A stretch of DNA of 64,000 bases from Leucaena leucocephala (taxonomy: Eukaryota > Streptophyta > Magnoliopsida > Fabales > Fabaceae). Positions 12,481 through 22,992 of this stretch are shown here, piece by piece (positions within the stretch are counted from its first letter, which is position 1; the number at the start of each line of letters is the position of its first letter). The notes under the pieces are model-generated. The model was given only the letters and a program-made list of their open reading frames with translations, made no database searches and was not told the DNA's origin. Both the position numbers and the translations under genes were made by a program. Location: the NCBI GenBank assembly GCA_037074615.1, contig CM073549.1, forward strand, positions 3,167,001 to 3,231,000. Direction: 5' to 3'.

Positions 12481-15400
12481 GGAGAGAGAGAGGGAGAGGG
12501 AGTATGAGGTCAAAGGTAAAGCTTTTTCTTTGTTCAATTATTTCATTGGGTTTTTGTCCTGAAACTTGCGGGGTCCAAAACTCCAAATCACAAAACAGTT
12601 CTCTGTTCTTCTAAGGTCTTGCCCCCGTCCGTCATGCCCTAGCCCAAATAATTCTTTATCTCTCTCCCTTTTTTATCTTTTTTAATGTTTTCTTTTGGTT
12701 TGAGTTGTATCCTCCAATTTTTTTAATCAGCGCGATGACAATTACGCCCTTTCTATTTTAATAATAATAATAATAGTAATAGACTTTGTAGGTTTTTTGC
12801 CCATTTAAAAAATAATTTTTTTGTTACTCGTTTTGAAATAAATTTTAGGATAATAAATAGATGATATTATCATCAATTTGGGCTCTAAAAATGTTGAACT
12901 GTCTTATTACTGAATGATAGATTCTAGATTTTAGCATTGGATTTTGATAATAGTTTTTTCTATTTAATAAAATGAACCTTATAAAATGGGGTAAGTGTAC
13001 AAAGAGGATAGAGCAAAGTGCTGAATTTATGGAAGCATGGTAAGTTATGCCCAACTACATTATGATTGATTGATAGATTATTAAAAAAATATGAAAATGG
13101 AAAACTATAATAAGACCCAAATATACCTAATACAATATTTCAATAACTCACTTTCCTGAAATTATATATTTTAAAGGTAAGAGTGCATCTCTAGCATTTA
13201 ATTTTATGTAAAGTTTTATCTTTTTTTTTTAAGTTTATAAAGTCTATGTTTAATTATTTAACTCTATTACCTTCAACAACAAAAATATTGATATTAAAAT
13301 TTTAAATGTTGACACAATATTCTTAAATATTTATATAATAAATTTAATTTTTAAAAATAATAATGGTTGGTACAAAAAATCATCATTTGAGACTAATCAA
13401 GGTTATAAGATTGAAAAAATATTTTAAAAAGAGGAAAAACTATAAAAAGAGTTTTCTCCCAAAATGAAAAAGGGAAGAGGTGGATTTTTTTCCTATAGAT
13501 AATTATTGTTATTATGATTATGTTTGCATGAAATATAAGAGAGAAAATACAAATTCCTATACTTAAGCCGACATAAAGATTTTTTGTTGCCTAAAATGGG
13601 TGCCTATTTTCTCTTGTAGTCAATAAGATCACAAAGAAATGGACCAATGAAGAATGAGAATGTTTTGGTGTACCAATGAAGATTAGAAGTGTAATACATA
13701 CTGAATATCCATCCACAGCAATAATAATAACAACAACCTCTTGGTGGTCCATTTGGTATATACAAAAGGAGTGGCCATTAATGCTTCTTTTGATTATGTA
13801 CTAAAAAGCAGAGCCTTTAATTTCATTGTATGTAATCAAAATATGCAATCATAATTTCAATTCTTATGTTTATATTTTCATTATTGAAATAAGTTTTCTT
13901 ATTTTTTTTACCAAAAATCTTTTAATCAAATGTCATAAAAAAATTTATATAAATGAGAAGCTGTGAGTTTAAACTTATTTTTATAATTTTAGACTATTAG
14001 CATTTACTTTTCTAATCTAAAAAGGAAAAGGAAATAAATTTTCTTTTGAATACATAAAAAAAGATATGAAATCTTAACTTCTATTTATATCATATTACAT
14101 CCTTATTATTTAAACTAATATTATATAATTAAAAACATCTCTTTAAATGAATAATGAAAAATATATCAAGTTATTTTGTACATACTGTATATCATTTATA
14201 TTTTAAATTTTTGAGCAATGAATCCAATTTATTTTATAAATATTTGATGTCTTAAATAAGAGGTATAATAGGTTTTATACTTGAAAAAAAATAGTATTAT
14301 AAGAGATGCCTCAATTTAGATCCTCTTTTATGATAGAAGATGTTTGGTAAAAAATAAAAATAAAAAGTAATTTTCGTTCTATTTTTTTATTTATTCTCTT
14401 CTAGATGGTGCAAATGGATATATACCTGGCTATCAAGTATCTTCAACGAAGAGATCCCAAAAGATATTTAACTCTAAATTCAAATATTGTAAATTATTTT
14501 GGCTAAAGTGTATATATGCTAAATAACACTTTATTAACCATCAATTTCAATAAATTTTGTAAATTTATGAATATATGGTGGTATATTATTTTATTAATAA
14601 AGTGAAAGTGACACATTAGAGTGATATATTTGATATTTAAAAAGATTTTTTGAACATTATATAAAATTTAGGGGGGGGGAAGTATTTTTTTTTCAATTTA
14701 ATAAGAACAAAAATATTGTTATAAATGAGCTTTTCACTATTTCAAAGAACTTGGATAAAGTTGTTTCCTTGATAAAAATTCTTTTAAGAAAATTGTCTAT
14801 AGAATTTGTTTTATTTACCCTTTTCCATACCAATAATAACATATCCTTTTTTTATATAAAAAAAATTAAAAAAATAATTGGGCTCACTGATAATCAAAAG
14901 GCAGAGCGGAATATTCTTTTATCTTAAACGATATTAATATTGGGCAGGGCGAACCGTCAATTACCCTCATGCATAAATTTAGACACCCAAGAGTTAAAAT
15001 ATTTCTTCAAACACCGCGACTAGAACCACCACGAAATTATACTCCATATAAATCCAACACAAGAATAACATATACGTTGACAATTTGAACACTTATCATT
15101 AATGGCATTCTAAATAGGTCCTAACAGTGATCTATTATAAAATATATAATCACAATCACACACATACATACACAACTGTATGAGGTCCCAAATGAGAATG
15201 AAATCTCATAAATAAGTTAACAATCAAATTGGTTGGAATTTAATTTTTCTAATGAGCCCCCCCTCCCTTTGTGGGTGCAATGCAAGTAAGATAATCCAAA
15301 CACACTCATCTATCTTGAGAAGCATCGATGTATCTCACTCACACATATCCACAAACACCTTCCCTACATTTTGACAACACAGACATATTATCTGGAAGGC

Positions 15401-15540
15401 AATCAGAGGGGCCTATCTATCTGAAGTAATTAAATTGACATGTAACAAGAAACATACACATAATTCACCCTGCTTTAAATCTCAACCACAAAACTAATGT
15501 CAATCAACAACACACCAGACATGTTCTCACACATATATTA
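12481..15540. other. Intergenic, AT-rich, with one SINE fragment
   Basis: No coding frame with family features is seen. Bases about 14925-15050 match the internal part of the SINE copies at 19798-20065 and 58289-58555 (same 'GATATTAATATTGGGCAGGG' block and 'TTTAGACACCCAAGAG' block) and end abruptly at 'ATACTCC', so this is a head-truncated copy. Confidence 0.55.
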
Positions 15541-15681
15541 CTCCTTTTGATCCTTAATATAAGAATCAACTGACTAATTTGAGTAGATTAAGGAAGTTAA
15601 GTAATAAGATATATTCATATTATATATTATTTAACTTATCTAAATTAGACAACTAATTTTTATATTAAAAACTGAAGAGAG
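15541..15681. mobile_element. Stowaway-like MITE
   Basis: A 141-bp block flanked by TA on both sides, starting CTCCTTTTGATCCTTAATAT and ending with the inverse TATTAAAAACTGAAGAGAG. The termini resemble the CTCCCTC.. ends of Stowaway elements and the two arms are complementary for about 40 bases. Related blocks occur at 300-575 and 58885-59115. Confidence 0.65.
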
Positions 15682-16852
15682 TAATATGTATTCTTATGAA
15701 GATGTGTATGTATGAACAAATTATCCAGTCCTGTTTAAACATAAAGAAAGTAATAGTCTGGTAAAGGGGTATGAGAGGAGAAAGATCTGGGAAGGGATTT
15801 GGAGATGCAAGTGTGTGTTTGGTTTGATTGAAGTCGCTTTCTAAATCCAGCTTGAGTGAGTAATGGCCACACATGAGAAGGAAGATCATGAGTATTTGTT
15901 TTGAAACGTTCAACTTTGGAGGGTAGGAATTAGGAATTTAGGATTGGGATCCCAGGATATTAACTTGAATCATCCATCCTACTATATAATTTGGAGGGCC
16001 CCACATCTAAAAGCACACCACCTCAACACACCACACCCCCACGCGCTCTATCTATATATCTCTATTTAGCTGAGTCGTTCAGATAAACAAATTAAATACA
16101 AATAAATTGCTCGAATTTCATCTAATATTACAATTTTAATTTGTAAATTATGTAACTCGACTTATAAATATAAAAATTTGAATTGTAAATATTAAATTGT
16201 TAAATTTGACTTATAAATAGCGCAACTCAATATGTAAATATTAATTTCTTAGGATCTATTAGTATTTAATTTTTTTTATTTGAATTGTTATTTGTAAATA
16301 ACAACTTAAAAAGATGTGATGATAAGTTCTAATATAAAAAATTATTATAAGTTTATATTATTCACTTATTATTAAAAAAATTAATAATTAAATTTATCTT
16401 TAGAATCTTATAATAATTCTGTCTTAGATTTTTATAGGAGTAATCATTTTATTATATCCTTTATTTAAAAAACAGAAAAAAACTGAGGAAAATGACAAAA
16501 TATATGCTAAACACGCTTGTTATTAATTAGTTACTTAATTTATCACAAAGTACCATTATGTTACAGACCCCTATGACCTTTCTTTAATACACATATTATG
16601 GTTGGCCTCCCTTCAAGGCCTATTGAACCACCAAGTAAAAGACATCCTATGCTATATATGTCATGCGCAATTAATTAATTAAATACAAAAGAAAAACTCT
16701 TATCTCTTTCTCTTCCTTCAAATATAAAGCCCTTGCATGTGACGCTGCCAATTAATTACCCCACTTATTTAATTTGCCTACCTCCCTGCAGTGAAATAAT
16801 TTTCAAAGATTCTTATCTGCAACAGATGCATTGATGATACAAAACAATATAC

Positions 16853-16886
<34 letters not shown>

Positions 16887-17338
16887 CACAGAGGTTCATG
16901 CATAGAGTTTTGAGCTTCTTGGCATAGCCACATGTAGTTACTGGGATTGAACATTACTGATGCCATTACAGACTGATAAGAGCAGCATCCAGATGTGGCA
17001 GTTGTTCAATGGCATTTTGCACGTGGCTTTCATCTGATTCTTGGGACCCTCGTTCTATATGCACAATAAACACACATCTGACTTTCACATACAACAAAAA
17101 AGAAAACATAATATTATAATATATATATATATATATGCTAAGAAACATATATTAATTATTTGAGACTCACCCACACACACACATAACTTTCTTCTTTCCT
17201 GTTTTTTTTTTATGGTGCTTCAGAGTTTGATAGCCTTAACTCTCAGAAGAAGGCTTTTTGGAAAGTTTTGGAAATATGGGATTTTCACTTTATAGTTTCC
17301 TTTTTCTCTTGCCCACAAAATAAAAGTTGAAAAACAAC
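15682..17338. other. Intergenic with microsatellites, no recognised gene
   Basis: Contains (TA)n then (GA)n at about 16852-16886 and (TA)n at about 17119-17135. A minus-strand frame ending at 16966 reads 'SHVQNAIEQLPHLDAALISL' after a plausible acceptor at about 17062. It looks more protein-like than its surroundings but has no partner exons and was not recognised. The 82-codon minus frame at 15665-15913 has a hydrophobic start but no recognised peptide motif. Confidence 0.4.
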
Positions 17339-17526
17339 TAATAGGAGTTAGTCCGAGTAGTAAATAATTGGGTATCACTTAAAGGAAGTCTCAAGTTTGA
17401 ATTTTAGCGTAAGTAAAAAATTTCCGTTGGGAGACTCACCTACCATAGCCAAGTACGTGATGTGAGTCAGATTCAGATATAGTCAAAATAAAAGTTAAAT
17501 AAATTGGGTGGGCAACTAAAAAGATA
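17339..17526 (+). mobile_element. SINE family B, copy 1
   Basis: A 188-bp copy of the family described at 59791-59976. The head 'AGTTAGTCCGAGTAGTAA' resembles a tRNA A box. 'AAGTCTCAAGTTTGAATTT' is a weakened B box. The shared body block 'GGGAGACTCACCTACCATAG' follows, and an A-rich tail closes it. AAAAACAAC occurs immediately before and after, a probable short target duplication. Sequence is more diverged than the 59.8-kb copy. Confidence 0.65.
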
Positions 17527-18591
17527 AAAAACAACACCGAAAACTAAAAAGAAAGAAACGTGGCTTTGGATAAAATTATTCACCCATGAGTCTATCTTGT
17601 GCTATATATATAGCTAGCAACAATGAAGGCCCAACTCATAATATATCTCTTTTGTTTTTTTGGGGGTTGAGCTTATCTCTCCCATTTGACCTGTAATCCT
17701 CCTTACTTTTCTCTCTGGAACGATGAAGAAAAACTTGTGGACCCCACATCTGATATTGAAACCTCATTGTGAGCTCTTTTGGGTTTGGAGTTCCACTGAT
17801 ATTTTCTGAACTGACTCTTTTATTTATGGGATAAAGGCTCATGCATCGTTTTGCACTTAAAAAGAAAAGAAAAAAGAAAAACAGACAAATAAATAAAACC
17901 AAGCGCACACAAGTGATGGTTAAAGAGGGTAGGTGAGTCCCCATTATCGATGTGGATTATTTTTATGTATGATTGAACGTTATCCCTTGCTTCAAAATTT
18001 TAAACATATAATTTTTTATTATAGTATTATAATTATTTAATGTGAATTATCTCTTTACGTCATACTGCTCTTGTATGTAATATGATTTTGTGGAAATCTA
18101 AGATATTAGTCTGAGATATTGATTATTAACAGGCTATTACAACAAATATTGCACCAGTAAAATGCTCCTCCATTATCATTGAAAATGTCTCCTCCATTTA
18201 TTTTGCAGCTCCCTAATCCAGTTGGATCTTGGATGCACATATATCTAACTTGAACAAAATCAACTTGTGTCTGTTTTCTTTTTTCTTTTTCTTTTTCTTT
18301 TCTTTTTTAAATACACTAGGAGGGTTTGAATTCTTGACCTTTACTTATACTTTACTCTTATCATTCGAGCTAACGTGTCTCAAGTGGCATCAACTTGTGT
18401 TGTTAAGTGCAATGTAACTTGTACAATTTCTTTTAAGCTTAGTGGTCACTTGTTCATCCAATCTTAAGTCATCTTTCTCTTCACTCTCTCTCTCTCTCTC
18501 TCACCCACACTTATTCATCCAAGTCATCCTTTTCTTCTTCTTCCTCTTATCAAGTCCATTGAAAGGGACGTCCAAATTGGAAGGTATTAAG
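17527..18591. other. Intergenic, pyrimidine tracts
   Basis: Holds T/CTTT-rich stretches (18270-18310) and a (CT)n run (18485-18502). The minus-strand frame at 17636-17944 starts with a Phe/Leu run that is the translation of a poly-purine tract, so it is not accepted. It is the downstream flank of the phosphatase fragment. Confidence 0.45.
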
Positions 18592-19464
18592 TTAAGCTCC
18601 CGAGAATTTCAGCATATCAGATAGTTGGTCCGTATAGTAGTCTGGTTGAATATTAGTTGAAGGGTCTTTTAGCTCAGGTTCTGATGTTAAACCTGTTCCC
18701 CCAAAGTAATCAAACCAAGTTATCAACAATTTTCATAGTCATGACAGCTCCGGATGTAAAGAAAGATCAGTCCTTTTTTTCCTTGAGAGAATGACAATTG
18801 AAGACCCTATATTACTGAAACTTGTAAATTTACAACTCAAACTTTCATATTTACAGCTTGAAGATCCTTATTTTATAATAATTTTCTTGAAGGGTCTTCG
18901 ATTCAATCGTCATTCTCCCTGTTTTTCCTTCTGAAGAGAAAGTTAAGTCCATTACCTGACAGCACAGGAAGAGTTTTGCAGCCACCATTCTGTCCAAACA
19001 AAATATCAGTGTCTAGTCTATCTCCCACCATACACATCTTGGATGGACTTGTATTGAATCTGATTCAAAGGGTGAATTATATAATGGTGAGAAGAATATC
19101 AAGGGAATGGCAAGTCCCTGCAGGAAGGAAAAAAGGAACCAGAAAAAAAAAACAGAACCTTTTAACTTTCTTACTTCTGTAAGAAATAGTCCATCATAAA
19201 GGTGGATGGCTTCCCAACTACAATAGGCTCCTTTTGGGTGGATCCACAAATGGCAGCAACCATAGTACCAGCACCTGAAGTCCATTTTTTATCCATTATA
19301 CGACCATATAATCAAATTGCATACTAATTCCAGTCTTCAAGAATAAAATGGAATTGAAAACCGAACCAGACCATTTTTGGAAGGCAGTCATATGTCCGGT
19401 TGCATCTCGGTTGGTGGCAATGAAAAGGCATCCTGGATTCTCCCGTATGCAAAGGGTTCCATAC
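18592..19464 (-). pseudogene. PGLP2: 5'-truncated 2-phosphoglycolate phosphatase gene fragment
   Basis: Four minus-strand exons join in frame: 19464-19367, 19274-19175, 19059-18956 and 18692-18592 (stop TAA at 18592-18594). Together they give about 134 residues matching the C-terminal part of plant phosphoglycolate phosphatase: 'ENPGCLFIATNRDATGHMT', 'GSTQKEPIVVGKPSTFMMDY' and the HAD motif 'MCMVGDRLDTDILFGQNGG' with its Mg-binding Asp pair. The family removes phosphate from 2-phosphoglycolate; PGLP2 is the cytosolic, non-photorespiratory type. No frameshift or stop interrupts the four exons. The N-terminal half, including the nucleophile motif DxDGV, is not found anywhere between 19465 and the next gene at 22993; repeat DNA lies there instead. 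Introns are kept, so this is a DNA-level partial copy or a broken gene. Without the nucleophile it cannot be catalytic as it stands. Confidence 0.8.
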
Positions 19465-19797
19465 CTGTGAGGTCAGATGTTGAAGTATAATCATATGAAG
19501 CAAATAAAAGCCAGTAATAAACTGCTGTTTTGATGCTAGTATCCAAAGTTTCACCAGAATTTCAGAGGATGTCAAAAACATTTAACACTGATTTTAGTTG
19601 TTTCATTTAGTCATATTCAACTGGAGCAAATGAGAAATAATACTGAAACTTCAAAGTCCATTCTTTTAACAATCACCTAATTATAACAAAAAACAAATTT
19701 AACAATCACCTAATTATAACAACAAGAACAAAAAATTGTCCAAACCTAATTATAACAAATTGAGACATATATATTGTTAGAGGTAAAGTCGATATTT

Positions 19798-20065
19798 TTG
19801 TTTGTAGTACAAAAAATTTTAGAAAGAGATTGTGTTTACCCATGATCTAAAAGTAGGGTGAAGTCTCTCTTTCTCTTAGGCGATACTAATATCGGGCAGA
19901 ATGAGCCGTCTATTACCCTTAAGGGTAAACCTAGACACCTAGAAATTATGATGTTTTCCCAGTCGTCACAACTAAAACTACAATAAAATGGTACTCCCAA
20001 ATGATCGAATACCCTCCAAATAGTCGTATGTCTCACTCTTTCGCTAGCTGAACCCACAACAAAGT
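19798..20065 (-). mobile_element. SINE family A, full-length copy (268 bp)
   Basis: Flanked by a perfect 16-bp direct repeat, GGTAAAGTCGATATTT, at 19782-19797 and 20066-20081. Read on the minus strand the head carries an A-box-like TAGCGAAAGAGTG and a B-box-like GGTATTCGATCATTTGGG, as in tRNA-derived SINEs. A conserved body and a short A/T-rich tail ending near TTTTTTGTACTAC follow. It lies in the DNA just upstream of the truncated phosphatase fragment. Confidence 0.88.
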
Positions 20066-20474
20066 GGTAAAGTCGATATTTAATCATGAGAGTAATTAAA
20101 ATGGAAGAACATATATATATATATATACACACAGTATAAAAATTGTATAAAGTTTTTGGAAACTGAAAATATATAACACCTACATGATATAAAGAAAGTT
20201 TTATCCCTGCAAAAAAAAATAGAAATAATCAGAAAACAGAAAAAATAGTTTAAATAAGTTAAACAAAAATTATACATTGTAATTTTTTTTATTATTATTT
20301 GGGACCATTCACAAGACACGGAGCATCAGAGAATATCAGAATAGAATACAGAATCTCTTGCAAATTATACAAAAAGATATTCTCCATAAAATATACACCG
20401 CGTGGATCTTATGAATCTTAAAATAATGAAAACTCAAGTTGGTAGATCTCATGCATCTTAAAATAACGAAAAGG

Positions 20475-20741
20475 ACCATCCTCCTCGAGTTGAACTGACG
20501 AATGAGTAAAATATATAATTATTTAGAATATATTTGATCCTTAGGGAGTACCATTTTATTATAGTTCCAATAGCGGCGCTTGGAGAGGTATCATAGCTCT
20601 TGGCTACTTAGGTTTACGCCTAAGGATAATAGATGACTCGCCCTACCCAACATTGGTATCACCTAGGAGAAAGGGAGACTTTACTGTGCCCTTTGATCAT
20701 GGATGAGCCCAATCCCTTTCCAAAAATTTTTGTACTAAAAA
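20475..20741 (+). mobile_element. SINE family A, full-length copy (267 bp)
   Basis: Flanked by a perfect 15-bp direct repeat, AAAATAACGAAAAGG, at 20460-20474 and 20742-20756. It aligns end to end, in opposite orientation, with the 19798-20065 copy and is one base shorter. It keeps the TGACGAATGAG A-box-like and ATTTGATCCTTAGGG B-box-like segments and the TTTTTGTACTAAAA tail. The pair shares length, internal order and target-duplication size, defining the family. Confidence 0.88.
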
Positions 20742-20756
20742 AAAATAACGAAAAGG

Positions 20757-21010
20757 GTAAGAGAAGAGAGAAAGTGGAGAAGAGAAATGAAAGATGATAT
20801 ATAGTGGAGAAAAGAGAAGAGAGATAGTGGAGAAGAGAAATGAGAAATAATTAAAAACAAATAAGGGTAAAATAGTAATTAGGTAATTTATAAGTTATTT
20901 TACTGTTTTAGAAACTATTCCTAATAGCTTATCTAAAATTTTAATTTTAAATTATAATTCAAGGTAAAAACTTTTTTAAAATTTTATTTTTTTTATTTGC
21001 CAAAGAGACC
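20757..21010 (-). mobile_element. Truncated copy of recurring TIR element (family X)
   Basis: On the minus strand this repeats the core found at 22225-22815, 46610-47070 and 60112-60900: 'AAAACAGTAAAATAACTTAT' followed by 'ACCTAATTACTATTTTACCC' and a CTCT-rich tract. Only one terminal half is present. It abuts the SINE target duplication. Confidence 0.6.
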
Positions 21011-22224
21011 CATATGTGATGTAATATTTAATTCCAGAATTACAGAGAATGGCCAATCCAACGAGATCAAATAAAAATATGAAAATGTATAAAAACTTTA
21101 GGGCACTTGACCAATAAAAGTCAAACCTCAATAACCAAATCAATAATTGAGATTGAGATAGACTTGATGAACTGAAAGTTACATGTTCCAAGGATATATA
21201 ATTTTAGAATAAAATAATTCATACTCCACATTAACTTATAATATAACTCATATTCCAAGCATAAATAATTACATAGTGGGGGAGTTGTAATGACAACGAG
21301 TTTCAGCCTCTCACCTTCCAAAAGACTTTTTGCCTTATAAAATTGTTACAAAATAAAAATAAAAATAGATGAAGAAAAATTGTTAAAAAATTACTCATTA
21401 AAATTTTTATTAGTCAAATATACATAAAATTTGTTTAAAGATATATGTGTCTAGTTATTATAACTCATCGCGGCTGCAATTCTTATTTTTAAATATATAT
21501 AAATATTTTAAGTTTAATTTTTTTTTGTATATAATAAATATATGTTGAAAAAATTAAAATAAAAATTATTTATATATAATTAAAGATATATTGTATGCAG
21601 ATAAAAAATATTTATATTATATTTTTAAATAAATTTTAAATATTTTTAGTAACAATAATTTCAAAGAAGGATTTTTTAATTTTTTTTAAAAAAAATAGTT
21701 TTCTTTATTTAAACTTCAAGTTCATTAGTTATAAATAAAAAAATAGTTATGGATGGGTTACATGGTAGCTAATTGAATCTTTTAACTCGTGTTTTGATAT
21801 ATTTTAAATAGTGATGGAAATTAATTATATACAAAATTCAAATCCCATTTTTGCATTTGTGATCTGTTTCTCTCTCTTCTCTTTTCCCGTCCATATATAT
21901 ATTTCTACGAGAAAAGTTCAAAAATACCTTAACTCCCTCCTTTTTTACAATTTATCATATGAATTAATTTATTAAATAGTTAAACAAGTAAAAAAACTAA
22001 TATCTAACCATTATTTTTCTTTAATTTTTTAAATAAATTTTAGTAAAGAAGAAAAAAATGATCTAAAAATAATAAATTATTATAAGATACATATAATTTT
22101 CAATGCAGTAATGTAAATTTGTTAGTTTTTTGTTCTCTTATATTCTAAATAATAGTATTTCTTAGAAGGCATTGTAGGAAGTCCATAGGTATTTTGGTAA
22201 TTACACAACAAAGATTTTTTTTTT
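21011..22224. other. AT-rich intergenic DNA
   Basis: No coding frame, RNA gene or clear repeat end is seen; only low-complexity AT stretches. Confidence 0.5.
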
Positions 22225-22815
22225 CCATTAATGGGCCTGTTTGGTAAGTCTTTAAATCATGATTTTAAAAACAAATTTGGACAAAACTTTAATTTAGAAA
22301 ATTTTTAAAATAAACAGTCATATTTATCTATAAATATTTTTGGATAAAACTATAGTTTTGAATAAGCTACTGAAACTAGCTTTTAAAATAGTAAAATAAT
22401 TTATGGATTATCTAATTACTATATTATCACTACTTTTTTTTATATCCTCTCTCATCTCTCTTTTCTACCCTCTCTCCTCTTTTCTCTCTCATCTCTCTTT
22501 TCTACCCTCTCTCATCTCTTCTATCTTCTCTCTCCTCTTTTTTTTCAACCCTCTTTCCTCTCTCTTTTCTACCCTTTATTCTCTCTCTTCTATCTTCTCT
22601 TCCCTCTCCCCTCTCTTTTCTCTACCCTCTTTCCTCTCTCATACTTTTAATTAAATCATATATTTTTTAATAATTTATCCATATAAAAAATTATTTTAAA
22701 AATAACTATCCAGATATCTATTTATTTAAAATTATTTTTGTTATAAACTTTCCTCTCAAATTTTTTTTCTAAAAACCGTTTTTCGCGTAAAATCGTTTTT
22801 AAAATCTCATTCAAA
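22225..22815. mobile_element. TIR element family X, copy with CT-rich interior
   Basis: The left end GGGCCTGTTTGGTAAGTC is matched in inverse by the right end near AATCTCATTCAAAGACAGAC. Inner arms are loosely complementary. The middle (22440-22640) is an almost pure pyrimidine tract of CTCT/CCCTCT repeats. The conserved core 'GCTTTTAAAATAGTAAAATAA' recurs in four other copies. No clear target duplication was found, so the superfamily (hAT or Mutator-like MITE) is not settled. It ends less than 200 bp upstream of the FPS start. Confidence 0.6.
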
Positions 22816-22907
22816 GACAGACAATATCTCGATCTTCACAAGAAAAAGCCTTGACCATGATTCTTGCCCCCTTTGGGAATCTCTCTACTCGTTTCACTCG
22901 ATAATAA

Positions 22908-22916
22908 TATAAAAGG
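22908..22916 (+). promoter_or_regulatory. TATA box of the FPS gene
   Basis: TATAAAAGG, 77 bp before the FPS ATG, in a fitting position for a short leader. The following CTCTCTCC-rich stretch is typical of plant 5' leaders. Confidence 0.6.
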
Positions 22917-22992
22917 CTGTATCCCATTTCGTTATCCTCTCCTCTCTCTCCTCTTCTCTTCACTGTTATTGTATTCTTCAGAGCTTTTGCCA

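Noticed and set aside
15665..15913. 82-codon minus-strand frame with a signal-peptide-like start, considered as a small secreted peptide
   Set aside because: No known peptide motif such as CLE, CEP or RALF, no cysteine pattern, and it overlaps a MITE end.
17636..17944. 102-codon minus-strand frame with a hydrophobic start
   Set aside because: The Phe/Leu run comes from a poly-purine tract on the plus strand; no homology recognised and no splice context.
22403..22654. 83-codon frame rich in Ser, Leu and Phe
   Set aside because: Translation of the CTCT tract inside a TIR element.
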